From: Dendrolimus kikuchii | Taxonomy: Eukaryota > Arthropoda > Insecta > Lepidoptera > Lasiocampidae | Length of the DNA: 64,000 nucleotides | NCBI GenBank assembly: GCA_019925095.2 | Contig: CM034389.1 | Coordinates: 27,096,935 to 27,160,934, forward strand | Reading direction: 5' to 3' | Shown here: positions 10,431-20,889 of the stretch, one piece after another | Layout of the letters: the number at the start of each line of letters is the position of its first letter | Position numbering within the stretch: position 1 is the stretch's first letter | The notes under the pieces: model-generated | The model's database searches: none | Seen by the model: only the letters and a program-made list of their open reading frames with translations | What the model was told of the DNA's origin: nothing | Position numbers and translations under genes: made by a program

Positions 10431-10925
10431 CTCAAGCTCCAGGGGTGGAAGTGATAAATGGCCTAACGTCGGAAGTAGCTTCGGTGAACCTGCAGCCCAC
10501 CTCTCGACACCCCTTAGCCACTCACACCCATGTTGCCCCTGTCTTTATGGCATTTTTTGAGGCCCATGCAGGGAGTGGTGAGTCACCGTCTGCCCATTTT
10601 TCTATGTTCCCTGAACATTGCGACGGGCAGACGCCATAGTCCCCATATTCCCAGACCCCTAGTACCATTAGCAGTTCACCACAATAGCCCGGTACTTTTT
10701 GTCCTCATTTCCCACAATAGTCCTACACTGGCCGGGGCTTGTCCTTGGGTGCATTACTATATGGTGTGGACAGGGATAATCGCCGGTCAGTGTCACGCCA
10801 CATTTACATTAAATTTGTCAAGGGGCCTCTACGTGTTGGCCTTCCCATGGCCCCACGCAAGCCCTCCAAATTTCCGGGCCATTTTTATGGCCCGTGGTCT
10901 TGAAAGACATACAGTATAATAATTT
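10380..10925 (+). repeat. G-family repeat
   Basis: A roughly 500-bp GC-richer unit beginning near CTAGAGCTAAGACTCAAGC and ending TTATGGCCCGTGGTCTTG. It also occurs in the opposite orientation, twice in tandem, at 58.58-59.66 kb. No coding frame is convincing. It follows the F domain directly here, so it may be that element's 3' UTR. Confidence 0.7.
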
Positions 10926-11359
10926 AAAAAAAAACCAGTAAATTCCTAAAAAAATAACCAAACTAGTTTATTGAAGAAACAAATGTTGTGTAATAACATA
11001 TTATAATAATACCTACATCTTGTTTTTGGCTATTAAGTAAGTTCTATTATAAAAGTTATTGTACAGGTATTTTAACGAGCAATTAGGGATAAATGCTTGA
11101 CTTTACTTTATTATATTAGTTTTAAATATTATATTATGATCGTAGGCAAACCGATATTATAAATGTTCTATGCAAATCGTGAGGACGTTGTTGTTTCTAA
11201 TTTGGTACACAGATAAACCTAACCAGTTATAACACAAAAAACAAACACGTTTATTAGTTTTTAAGGTTCCTGTAGCTAAAGATACAGATTGGTTAAGTTT
11301 TCATCATTTTTATAAATACAAAAAAAGCATTCAATCGAAAATACCTCATATTACAATAA
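10926..11359. other. No gene seen
   Basis: AT-rich, no frame or repeat recognised. Confidence 0.5.
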
Positions 11360-11369
11360 CTACTGAACA

Positions 11370-11508
11370 TACATACATAACTTCACGCCAGTTCCCTTGC
11401 GGGGTAGGCACGAACAACAGAGCGCCATTTAGGCTTATTCTCACACACCTCACTTGCTTCTTTGACATTCATAACTCTTGTCATGCACGCTCGTCTGTTC
11501 TTAAGACC
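11370..11508 (-). mobile_element. RTE B-family copy with target-site duplication
   Basis: A 139-bp insertion flanked by CTACTGAACA at 11360-11369 and 11509-11518. It keeps only the 3' tail part. Confidence 0.9.
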
Positions 11509-11619
11509 CTACTGAACAAATGGTCAAAATTTTCAATGAAAGTATTTTGAAAGGTATAGGACGGTTTTTTTAAAGAAAATTTCATATCATAAGTTGGAAG
11601 TTACGACAAGTACACAAAT

Positions 11620-11924
11620 TATCCGTGCAGGAACGGAGAAAGAATACAATTTCCTGCGGCCGGGCGGCCTGTCGTAAGAGGCGACAAAAGAACCCACAGC
11701 CAGGTGGTAGGGTATTTTCCCGACTGTATGGCTACCACACCTGGTCTAGAGTATGACGCCATAACAGTTGTGTTCCGTCATTAATGACCAGGTTCTAGTC
11801 TCCTTTAAGAGAGCAGCAGCGCATTTGTAGCACCTTTGGTGTTGCAAATGTCTATAGACGATGGTAACCGCTTTCCATTGAGTAGGCCGTCAACCTGTCT
11901 GCTGAACTCCTGCAATAAAAAAAA
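11620..11924 (+). repeat. A-family repeat, full length
   Basis: Starts ATCCGTGCAGG and ends TGCAATAAAAAAAA. It has several private substitutions (GTATGACGCC, TCTATAGACG). Confidence 0.85.
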
Positions 11925-12071
11925 TCACGACTTTGGATGCTAACATGTCGCCATCATTGACTTAAAATACTAAACTTTTATTTATGAAACTGAAGTTGTG
12001 TATACACAACTGTAAACCAGTGCAAAAAGGAAACTTACGTATAACCATTGTATTTTACCTATAACCCTTTA

Positions 12072-12368
12072 TGTCGTGGTAGCGTAATGGCTAGCGCACG
12101 CGTCCCAGACCCAAAAGGCGCGGGTTCGAGCCTGGCTGGAACGCATGCACCGCTTAGGCAGTTTTCTGACCTAATGTGCATATTGTTACAATTACCACGT
12201 GCTAATAACGGCGAAGGAAAACATCGTGATGAAACCTGCACAGATAACCGATGCGTCAAACCTGCCAAGCCGCCTTGGACAAGCGTGGCGGGTATACTGT
12301 CCGTTCCCCTATAGTGGGAGGCGGAGGCCAGAGCCCAGCAGTGGGACATTTATGGGCTGCTATTAATA
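12072..12368 (+). mobile_element. tRNA-derived SINE S1, best copy
   Basis: A box region GTGGTAGCGTAATGGC and B box GGTTCGAGCCTGG, with the spacing of a tRNA head. The body contains the CCGATGCGTCAAACCTGCC block and ends CAGCAGTGGGACATTTATGG. A B-family LINE has inserted into its AT-rich tail. Confidence 0.8.
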
Positions 12369-12786
12369 CATACATACATAACTTCACGCCAGTTCCCTTG
12401 CGGGGTAGGCACGAACAACAGAGTGTCATTTAGGCTTATTCTTACACACCTCACTTGCCTCTTTGACATTCATAACTCTTGTCATGCAAGCTCGTCTGTT
12501 CTTAAGGCTCCTGACATCACCTTCTGTTAGTGCACGATCAATTTGATCATGGAAGGTGTGTCGTGGCCTTCCACGACTTCTGCATCCATCCACTTTTGCA
12601 TTGTATATCTGTTTAGTCATTCTTTCATCATGCATTCTTTCCACATGCCCGAACCACCGGAGCATTCCTTTCCTTACCTTCACCCCGACACTCTCTTTCA
12701 GACCAAGTCTCTTTCTTACTTCGGTATTACGAACGCGGTCCGCGAGCGTCACTCTGCAGATTTTGCGCAGTGCTCGCATCTCGACC
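12369..12786 (-). mobile_element. RTE B-family copy with 13-bp target-site duplication
   Basis: Flanked by GCTGCTATTAATA at 12356-12368 and 12787-12799. The 418-bp insertion encodes, on the minus strand, MRALRKICRVTLADRVRN and on to [13 protein letters not shown], so it keeps more than most copies. It lies inside the tail of the SINE. Confidence 0.92.
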
Positions 12787-12819
12787 GCTGCTATTAATAT
12801 ATATACTATTATTATAATC

Positions 12820-12966
12820 CCTTAAGGCTGTAAGTAGAATAATGAATACTGATATTAATCGCTTTAAGCGATAAGGCCGCCCTTTGTTCAACATTTATTG
12901 TATCTAGTTTTTAAGTTTAAATGTTGGTGAACAATAAAGTGTTTTCATTCATTCATTCATTCATTC
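12820..12966 (+). mobile_element. CR1-like LINE 3' tail with (CATT)n
   Basis: Contains TTTAAGCGATAAGGCCGCC and GGTGAACAATAAAGTG, then five CATT repeats. The short-period tail is typical of CR1/Daphne-type elements. Confidence 0.65.
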
Positions 12967-13016
12967 ACTAAGTCCAGGTCTTCGTAGTCAATGGGTAAGG
13001 TCCCATGGATTATAAT

Positions 13017-13587
13017 CAAGAATACAATTTACAGCGGCCGAGTGGACAAAACAATCCACTGCCAGGATTTGCCCGTCTGGATGGCTACTGCCCCTGGTCT
13101 AGAGTATGCCGCCATAGGAACCTTGAGTTGTGTTCCAGCATTAGTGGCCTGATTCTCCCTTTAGAGAGCGGCAGCACATTGGTAGCAGCATTAGCAAGGG
13201 CGGATCTAGAAATATGACGCCTGTAGGCTATTCAAATTTTACGGCCCCTACCGCTAAATCGATACCCTAATTCACAATCATATTAATTAGATCATTTTTT
13301 TGTTAATGAAATTGTAACTTTATGATTTGTGTACATATCGTGAGACGTGTATAGTCTTGAATTAGACCTCCTTTTTACCGTAGTTTGAAAATTGTGTAAG
13401 ACATAATATATATAAAAATTGGCCCCAAATTTGCCGCCCCTCCAAAATCTGCCGCCCTAGGCTTTAGCTTACTCAGCCTATTGGTGAATCCACCACTGAC
13501 CATTGGTGTTACCAATTGTCTATAGGCGATGGTAACCGCTTTCCGTCGGGTGGGCCGCCTGTCTGCTGAAGTCATGCAATAAAAAAA
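13017..13587 (+). repeat. A-family copy split by a foreign 300-bp segment
   Basis: A-family sequence runs 13017-13199 and resumes at 13499-13587 with its tail. The 300 bp between them (CGGATCTAGAAATATGACG to GGTGAATCCACCACTGA) is not A family and reads GRAANLG-like in no useful frame; it may be a separate insertion. Most of the unit is duplicated at 15800-16320. Confidence 0.7.
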
Positions 13588-13793
13588 GCTTGACTTACCT
13601 AAATAAAACATTTTTTTAAGGGATAACATCGTTATGTTTTTTGAGCTTTTACCGTTATTTTGTCGCAAGCGTAATATGGACTTAAGTATATATTATTTAT
13701 TTTAAGACTTTCAGTTTTAGTTAGATTAGACCCTACTGAATCAAAAAGTGAAGGTATGAAAACAAAATAATAGTTTAAAATATTTGTGGAAAG
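13046..13793 (+). repeat. Segmental duplication, copy 1
   Basis: From ACAAAACAATCCACTGCC to ATTTGTGGAAAG this is nearly the same as 15800-16524. Copy 1 has about 20 extra bases near 13395 (GTGTAAGACATAATATA). Confidence 0.9.
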
Positions 13794-14385
13794 CTGCGTG
13801 AAGTTAGTGTATGTATATATGAAGTTATAAATATATAAAATCCAATAAATGGCCATAAAGCTTGACTTACCTCAAATAAACTGTCACAAGCCATATACAT
13901 TTTTTTAAGGGCAGTTTATATGTCGCATTGCATTACACGCACACTATCACAAACATGTTATTAGATTTTTGATGTTTTAAGAAACCCAGTTGGCTGACAG
14001 AGAGTGTCGGGGTGAAGCCTTTCGGGCACCATATTATTAAATAGATATATCAAAATTGCAATGCGTACACATTTGGACTTAAGTATGTATATTATTGCAT
14101 GATAATAAGTTATTTTAAAGACTTAAAAATCTAAAGTTTCGTGCCTACACAGCAAGTTAGATGTATGACCTAAAATTTTTCTACTAATCAAAAAAAAAAT
14201 TGTACAACTTCCGTTTCCGTTTTTGCCATGTTAACTGAACCTTAAACGTTGGTATAAAAACAAAATACATAGCTTAAAGGAACAACCCCGCCTTTGTGGA
14301 AAGACGGAGGAGCATGCATGACCGGTAGGGAAAGAATGACTAAGTGCTATTCCAGGTGTTGATAAGTAATAATTATAACGTAGGA
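13794..14385. other. No gene seen
   Basis: AT-rich, with partial echoes of 13590-13780 (AAGCTTGACTTACCT, TTTTTTTAAGGG). No frame recognised. Confidence 0.5.
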
Positions 14386-14503
14386 TTTTTTTTATTTTTT
14401 ATTGCAGGAGTTCAGCAGACAGGCAGACTGCCTGCACTTGATGGAAAGCGGTTACTATCGCCTATGAACAATTGCAACACCAAAGGTGCTACAAATGCGC
14501 TCT
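14386..14503 (-). repeat. A-family repeat, tail end only
   Basis: Has the tail junction (TTTATTGCAGGAGTTCAGC) and about 100 bp, then is replaced at ATGCGCTCTGA by the Jockey-clade 3' end. Confidence 0.8.
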
Positions 14504-14504
14504 G

Positions 14505-15770
14505 ACTTTGGACTTGACTTTATGTTGTTGGTCCGAAGACCTTACAACTTTACCGGGGTCTTTGGGGCGAGTGCCTTCGCGAAGCGAAGGCGCTCGAGCC
14601 CCAACTTGCTCGAGGGAGCTTCCAGTGTTACCTCGGCTGAACTGTTGCCATGAATGGGGAATGACGCCATGATGCCCACCATAGGGCGACACAAAATACT
14701 AATTGAGTACGGGCGATTAGCAGAACGGCGGACCGGGATCGGTGGTTTGCGGTGTCCTACGCTATCTTACTGCCGTTTCGCAACGTGTTATGGCTGGGAG
14801 AGAAGAAATGGCGAAAGAAACTTCCCAGCAACACGCCTAGTCTATCCTGTGGGGGGCTATGTCTCCTGGCGTCCCTCGCGGGGACGTGGAGAGATCGTGA
14901 TTGTCTGTGTTTGTCTGTCCGTGCCTGCCAGCCTGCCGTCCTAACCGCGGGCGGACTGATCCGGGCCAGCCGTTTCGTAATAACGTCGACTCTGTCCGTC
15001 AGGACGTTACGCGGTCGTCGCACAAGAGCCTTTCGACGAGGCTTATAATCAGACGCGGACACGACGAGCGGATTTAGATGGTGCGGCGCGAGATCGAAAT
15101 ACTTACGCGAGAGCGACGTAATGTAGTTTTTGATGGAGGGAAGCTCCAGATCGTTGTGTAGGTCGACATACGCATATAAGGGCAGCATCGACGTTTTTGC
15201 GAGTACGAGTTGCTGTTTATCTAAAAAGGCTTGACATGGCCGTATTTTACACTAAATGATCGGGAGGATGCTTGCTACTTATATTTGTCCATCGTATGTG
15301 CCTATCCGGCAAGTGGAACGTTGGCAAGTTTTAATCTAGGGTGACACCAAGACTTTAACCAGTTGTTGTCATGTGTTTATGTTTGGGGAGCGAAGCGTGT
15401 TACATTGATGCGCTGGTCTCCGGGTTTACTTCTTGCAGTGCAACGGATGCAAAATATACAATACTGCGGTGTCATCCGCAAAGAGGGCCAACTCCACATC
15501 TGGAGTCGCGGTGTACAGTGTGAAGAGTAGTGGCGACAGAGCCGAGCCCTGTGGTACCGGCTGTGAGTGGGTGAGGGGACGAGCGCGTTCCCTCCACTCG
15601 AAAACGGAAGCTACGACCTAGGAGGAAGCTCGCAAGATGAGCACGAGTCTGTCTGGCAACGAACTGGTACAGCTTGTAAATCAAGCCGTTGTGCCAGACC
15701 TTGTCGAAGGCTTTTTGCTACGTCTAGAAAAGTATGTTCCTATAGGGCGGAATATGGGCAAAGTAGATAA
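14505..15770 (-). mobile_element. Jockey-clade LINE, 3' half with degenerate RT
   Basis: The minus strand reads, in several frames, AFDKVWHNGLIYKLYQF, LLGRSFRFRVEGTRSSPHPL (RT fingers/palm), then after a frame break LYAYVDLHNDLELPSIKNYI, SRKYFDLAPHHLNPLV, SDYKPRRKALVRRPRNVL. These are the usual C-terminal motifs of Jockey-clade ORF2. The catalytic YADD segment is lost. The 3' UTR ends near 14505. Confidence 0.75.
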
Positions 15771-15799
15771 TATGTGCTCCGTGATGCGGTGCACCTGTT

Positions 15800-16524
15800 A
15801 CAAAACAATCCACTGCCAGGATTTGCCCGTCTGGATGGCTACTGCCCCTGGTCTAGAGTATGCCGCCATAGGAACCTTGAGTTGTGTTCCAGCATTAGTG
15901 GCCTGATTCTCCCTTTAGAGAGCGGCAGCACATTGGTAGCAGCATTGGCAGGGGCGGATCTAGAAATATGACGCCTGTAGGCTAATCAAATTTTACGGCC
16001 CCTACCGCTAAATCGATACCCTAATTCAGAATCATATTAATTAGATAATTTTTTTTGTCAATGAAATTGTAACTTTATGATTTGTGTACATATCGTGAGA
16101 CGTGTATAGTCTTGAATTAGACCTCCTTTTTACCGTAGTTTGAAAATTTTTGGCCCCAAATTTGCCGCCCCTCCAAAATCTGCCGCCCTAGGCTTTAGCT
16201 TACTCAGCCTATTGGTGAATCCACCACTGACCATTGGTGTTACCAATTGTCTATAGGCGATGGTAACCGCTTTCCGTCGGGTGGGCCGCCTGTCTGCTGA
16301 AGTCATGCAATAAAAAAAGCTTGACTTACCTAAATAAAACATTTTTTTAAGGGATAACATCGTTATGTTTTTTGAGCCTTTACCGTTATTTTATCGCAAG
16401 CGTAATTTGGACTTAAGTATATATTATTTGTTTTAAGACTTTCAGTTTTAGTTAGATTAGACCCTACTGAATCAAAAAGTGAAGGTATGAAAACAAAATA
16501 ATAGTTTAAAATATTTGTGGAAAG
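15800..16524 (+). repeat. Segmental duplication, copy 2
   Basis: Left junction abuts the Jockey element. Right junction falls exactly where TGTGGAAAG is shared with the B-family LINE that follows. See the finding on this duplication. Confidence 0.9.
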
Positions 16525-16796
16525 AATGCATGATGAAAGAATGACTAAACAGATATACAATGCAAATGTGGATGGATGCAGGAGTCGTGGAAGGCCACGA
16601 CACACCTTCCATGATCAAATTGATCGTGTACTAGCAGAAGGTGATGTCAGGAGCGTTAAGAACAGACGAGCGTGCATGACAAGTTATGAATGTCAAAGAA
16701 GCAAGTGAGGTGTGTAAGAATAAGCCTAAATGGCGCTCTGTTGTCCGTGCCTATCCGGCAAGGGAACTGGCGTGAAGTTGTGTATGTATGTATGTT
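16519..16796 (+). mobile_element. RTE B-family copy
   Basis: Starts at GGAAAGAATGCATGATG and ends with the GTATGTATGTAT tail at about 16796. A one-base deletion after ACAAG breaks the frame near 16683. Confidence 0.85.
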
Positions 16797-17089
16797 AAAA
16801 TACTTCTTGCAGTAACAAATATACTAAGATCCAAATGTCGGTTACGGTAAAATGGCGGTAAAGGCTCCATAATATAACATGAGTCACGACTCGACAGCAA
16901 ACCCTCTAACAGCGACGGAGAGGCCTCCACGCCGTCCATTGTCCCTGAGGGGGACGAACGATTTGGTGGAAAAACCACCTGATGACGCACTTTTCACTGC
17001 ACTGTCACAGAAAAAACACAGATCGACCGGGTGAACGAACGAACACAACGAACACGAATAACGGACTGCCGAGGCGGAACGGGAGACGT
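16797..17089. other. Unassigned, moderately GC-rich
   Basis: Contains the self-complementary GGTTTTTCCACC-type stretch near 16968-16981 and no convincing frame. It may be part of the LTR element to the right. Confidence 0.35.
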
Positions 17090-17737
17090 GCGCGCGCGAC
17101 GAACGACATTTTTATTTGGAATAGAACGTTCGGGAAGGAAAAGACAGAGATAGATAGATGTTAGAAAAGGATAGATGTTAAACGAAAGTTCTGAAATAGA
17201 AGGTTCGGGCAGGAAAAGACAGAGATAGATAGATGTTTAGAAAGGGACAGATAGTAAACAAAAGGATAACGAAAAGAAGATCGAAATTATGGGTCCAGAA
17301 GATTCTTCCGGGTATATAAGCAGGCGCGTCTACCGGGCAGTTTAGAGTTGAGTTCAGTTCAAGACTGCGAAGCAACAAGTGCGATAGGAAAGAGTTGCAA
17401 GAGAAGTTTAATAGAAGACAAAGACGAGTTAAGTGGTGAATTTAGTGACAAGTTAAGTGAAGGAGGAGTGTAGCGTAGTTTGAGAGAAGATCCAGAAGCG
17501 AGCTACACGCGATAAATTCGGAGGTGAGCACTGCAGTAGCAGGAGGTGGTCTACGCAATGTCGACGACGCTATTGTGAGTGAGACAACTTATCGTCGGGA
17601 CAGTGCGTCGTTAGTCGTGTGTGTAGGGGCGACCCTGAGGAGAGGAATCACGTACAGCCGTGTAAGTCAATAAAAGCGCTCAGTTAAAAACTGGTGTTTT
17701 CTTCCAATCCTAAGTACCCCCCCGCTCGCACGTAACA
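17090..17737 (+). mobile_element. LTR (solo) with TATA box and polyadenylation signal
   Basis: Collinear with the LTR at 55749-56633: GTATATAAGCAGGCG (TATA at about 17313), GGAGTGTAGCGTAG, AGCAGGAGGTGGTCTAC, AATAAA at 17669 and a shared CTCGCACGTAACA end. The left border is unclear. No internal gag-pol is attached. It carries the empty site for the A-family insertion found in its paralogue. Confidence 0.75.
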
Positions 17738-17866
17738 ACGAACAACAGAGCGCCATTTAGGCTTATTCTTACACACCTCACTTGCTTCTTTGACATTCAT
17801 AACTCTTATCATCCACGCTCGTCTGTTCTTAAGCCTCCTGACATCATCTTCTGCTAGTACACGATC
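17735..17866 (-). mobile_element. RTE B-family fragment
   Basis: Begins at ACGAACAACAGAGCGCC directly after the LTR end, so its tail half was separated by the LTR insertion or lost. Ends in CTAGTACACGATCA. Confidence 0.8.
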
Positions 17867-18534
17867 AGAGGTATCGTATCAATTTCGAAATATATACGAA
17901 ATTTGCCTTGTGCGTAGGCCAAGCGCACCCCGCTCAAGAATCGTGCCGGAATTAATACTTGTTTCTATTCTTCGTGGTCCCAATACACTGACTAATAGTT
18001 CTCGGAGGTTGTCCGAAACAATATAATATTAATAAATTTAAAATATATTATTTATTTTCTTAAGTTTTCGCGAATAAATTAATTTTTTTGTAATGGGATT
18101 TTTTGTTTGTAAATGTTGTTAAATAAAATATGTAAAATATAATAATATATGATAAGTTATACTTTTTATGAGATAAATTTGAATACCTACGCGTGTAGGC
18201 AAATTATAACTAATCGATGAGGTTGATCTAACCATTAAAATCACTGATATTGGTTTAAGTTAACATTTAAGACGTACATAATCGTCCAACAGCTTTGAGG
18301 GTCGTTAGCATTTCATTTATTAATAATTAGAGCTTTACACTCGTCTTTGTTCGTGAGTTGCGACCATATTTCAAGGTAACAATATACTATATTGTTGTTG
18401 AAAGCGCATTTATACATATTATTAAGATAATCGGTTCTCCCGTAGAAAATTCATAGAATACTTTCATAGAAAATTTTCAATTTTTTTGTTGAATGTTATA
18501 TGTTGAATAGGTTTGGTAATAATTAAATAATACG
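17867..18534. other. No gene seen
   Basis: AT-rich. TTCTTAAGTTTTCGCGA at 18056-18072 recurs at 43635, near the Penelope-like ends. Confidence 0.45.
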
Positions 18535-18660
18535 GGGTTAAGTCCTTGGAGCCGTGGGGGCCTTAGGCTCCTCAGCTCTATTGAGACCTTTCAAGGCCCT
18601 CTGTACGAGGTCTCGCGTGGCCAAAAGCTGGCTTTTATCTGCCATCCAACAATTCAATTA
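18535..18660 (+). mobile_element. F-family LINE fragment, degraded
   Basis: GGAGCCGTGGGGGCC and CTCGCGTGGCCAAAAGC align with the GPWGPE and VSRDQK coding region of the F element but with many changes. Confidence 0.45.
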
Positions 18661-19089
18661 TTAACTTATAGTAGGTTTAATTTTATTTATATAGTCTAAG
18701 TGGTATTTATAGTACAGTTTAATATATAACTAGTTGTGATTATTTCTACTATTCGACCTATATGCTAATTGCGAATACCTGGCTGCATTTAGAATCTTTA
18801 CATATCTTCTATATATAAAAATCAATTGCTGTTCGTTAGTCTCGCTAAAACTCAAGAACGGCTGGACTGATTTGGCTAATTTTGGTTTTGTATTATTTGT
18901 GGAAGTCCAGGGAAGGTTTAAAAGGTGAGTAAATATGAAAAAAAAAATGCTTGGAATACAGTAAAAACAACAGTTTCGCTTTCCCTTAGAAATTATTCCT
19001 AACTGTCAAACATTTGATGTTCGTCCCGTCGTTTAGAAATCAATTAAATTTAAAAGTCGTTCAAAAATCAAATTAAATTTAAACGTAGT
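18661..19089. other. AT-rich, with a Helitron-like start
   Basis: At 18815-18870 the sequence TATATATAAAAATC, GTTCGTTAGTCTCGC and ACGGCTGGACTGATTTGG resembles the 5' part of lepidopteran Helitron-like elements. No gene seen. Confidence 0.4.
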
Positions 19090-20880
19090 TTCTTTCAGCT
19101 CTAATGCTGTCGGCAGCGACAGTATTAGCCGCAATATGATCATTCCTATATTAGACGATATCATTCATGTGATCACCCACATCTTTAATGCCTCCATATC
19201 TTCTGGTACATTTCCTGATTCCTGGAAGCAAGCCTTTACCAAAAAAACCCAATCCCTCTTCTTTTTCCGAATATCGTCCCATTTCCATTCTACCTTTCCT
19301 CTCTAAAGTTCTGGAGCGCCTTGTGCACAAGCAACTCAGCGTCTTTCTTAACACCAATTCCCTTATCAATCCTTTCCAATCCGGTTTCCGTCCAGGCTAT
19401 AGTACCACTACTGCGCTAGTTAAAGTTACTGAAGATATCCGTCATGGTATGGGAAATGGTCTATTGACTATACTGTCGCTGCTTGACTTCAGTAGTGCTT
19501 TTAATAATGTTGATTTTGATGTCCTTCTTGGAATCTTGAGTTCTCTTAACATATCTCCAACAGTTATTGACTGGTTTCGTACTTACCTGTTTGGACGCCG
19601 GCAACGCATTTGCATAGATGATATTTATTCGTCGTGGTGTGCTTTGTCTGCTGGTGTTCCTCAGGGCGGCGTTTTATCACCTCTCTTATTTGCTATCTTC
19701 ATTAACTCGATTTCCAATAACCTTTCTTCGTCTTACCACCTTTATGCAGATGATTTACAAATCTACACTCAATGTAATTTTAACCGACTTTCAGAAGCAA
19801 TCCAAACCACAAATAGGGACTTTACAAAAATTGTTAACTGGAGCCAAGCCTATGGCCTGAGCGTTAATCCGAAAAAAACTAAGATTATTATTGTCGGCAG
19901 CTCTAGGCTTGTCTCCAAAATTGACTGGTCTTCGCTTCCCCATGTTGTGTTTGATGGTGTGCACATTGAAATCAGTGAAACTGTTAAAAATTTAGGAATA
20001 ATCATTGACAGAGAACTGTCTTGGCGGCCTCACCTGACTGAAATCAGTCGGAAACTCTTCGCGTCATCTGCTTCACTAAGAAGACTGAAGAATTTCCTAC
20101 CTACTGCTACTAAGGTTATGCTTGCTCAATCCTTGCTTCTCCCTCTAATTGATTATGCTGATGCTTGCTATCTAGATATCACCCAAGAACAACTAGATAA
20201 GCTTGAACGCCTCCAAAATGTTTGTATCCGGTTCATATTTGGGTTGCGTAAATATGACCATATCTCCGAATTTCGTAATAAGCTTAAATGGTTGCCAATT
20301 CGCCTTCGCCGGAATGTTCACTTACTCTCACTTCTGCACAATATCCTTTTCAATCCCTGTACTCCCCCATATTTAAAGGAACTTTTTAGTTTCCTCTATC
20401 AATCTCATTCCTGTAATTTGCGCTCAAATGAAAATCTTCTGCTAACGATACCTAAACACACTTCGTCCTTTGTAGGAAACTCTTTTGCCGTACAGGCTGT
20501 TCGCCTGTGGAACTCCCTTCCCTTGAAAATCAGACAAGCTACATCCATTGGTACATTCAAACACTTGATCACTGACCATTATTTGTCCGCTAAATAAAAT
20601 GTGTTGCAGTAAATGGAATTCTATTATTATTCGCATGTAAGTATATGTAATTTATATTATTTTAATTTAATTATGTATGTCTTTATTAGTTTATTATTGT
20701 ATTTTTTTTTCTTCTTCAATTACGATTGAATTAGTTTCAATTTAGTTAAGCCACCAAATATTATTTAATTTTCTTGTAATATCTCCTTAGACACCGGGTT
20801 GCCTGGAAGAGATCGCTATAAGCGATAAGGCCGCCCATTGTTCTAATTTAAATGTGTTTGTAATAAATATCTAGGTTTAA
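19090..20880 (+). mobile_element. CR1-like LINE with a nearly intact reverse transcriptase
   Basis: After one frameshift near 19230 (upstream frame NAVGSDSISRNM, SSGTFPDSWK; downstream PLPKKPNPSSFSEYRP) a single frame runs to a TAA at 20597. It has FRPGYSTTTALVKV, LLDFSSAFNNVDFDVL, AGVPQGGVLSPLLF, the catalytic YADD at about 19743, NPKKTKIIIVGS, and a C-terminal [18 protein letters not shown]. The endonuclease is missing, so it is 5' truncated. The 3' UTR has CGCTATAAGCGATAAGGCC near 20813 and an AATAAA-like end. It is the best preserved RT in the window. Confidence 0.85.
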
Positions 20881-20889
20881 GTTACCAGG

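Noticed and set aside
12072..12150. tRNA gene
   Set aside because: The A and B boxes belong to a dispersed SINE; no cloverleaf with a proper acceptor stem is present.
19188..20597. Host gene with reverse-transcriptase domain
   Set aside because: It has CR1 motifs, a frameshift, 5' truncation and a repeated CR1 3' UTR, so it is a LINE copy.
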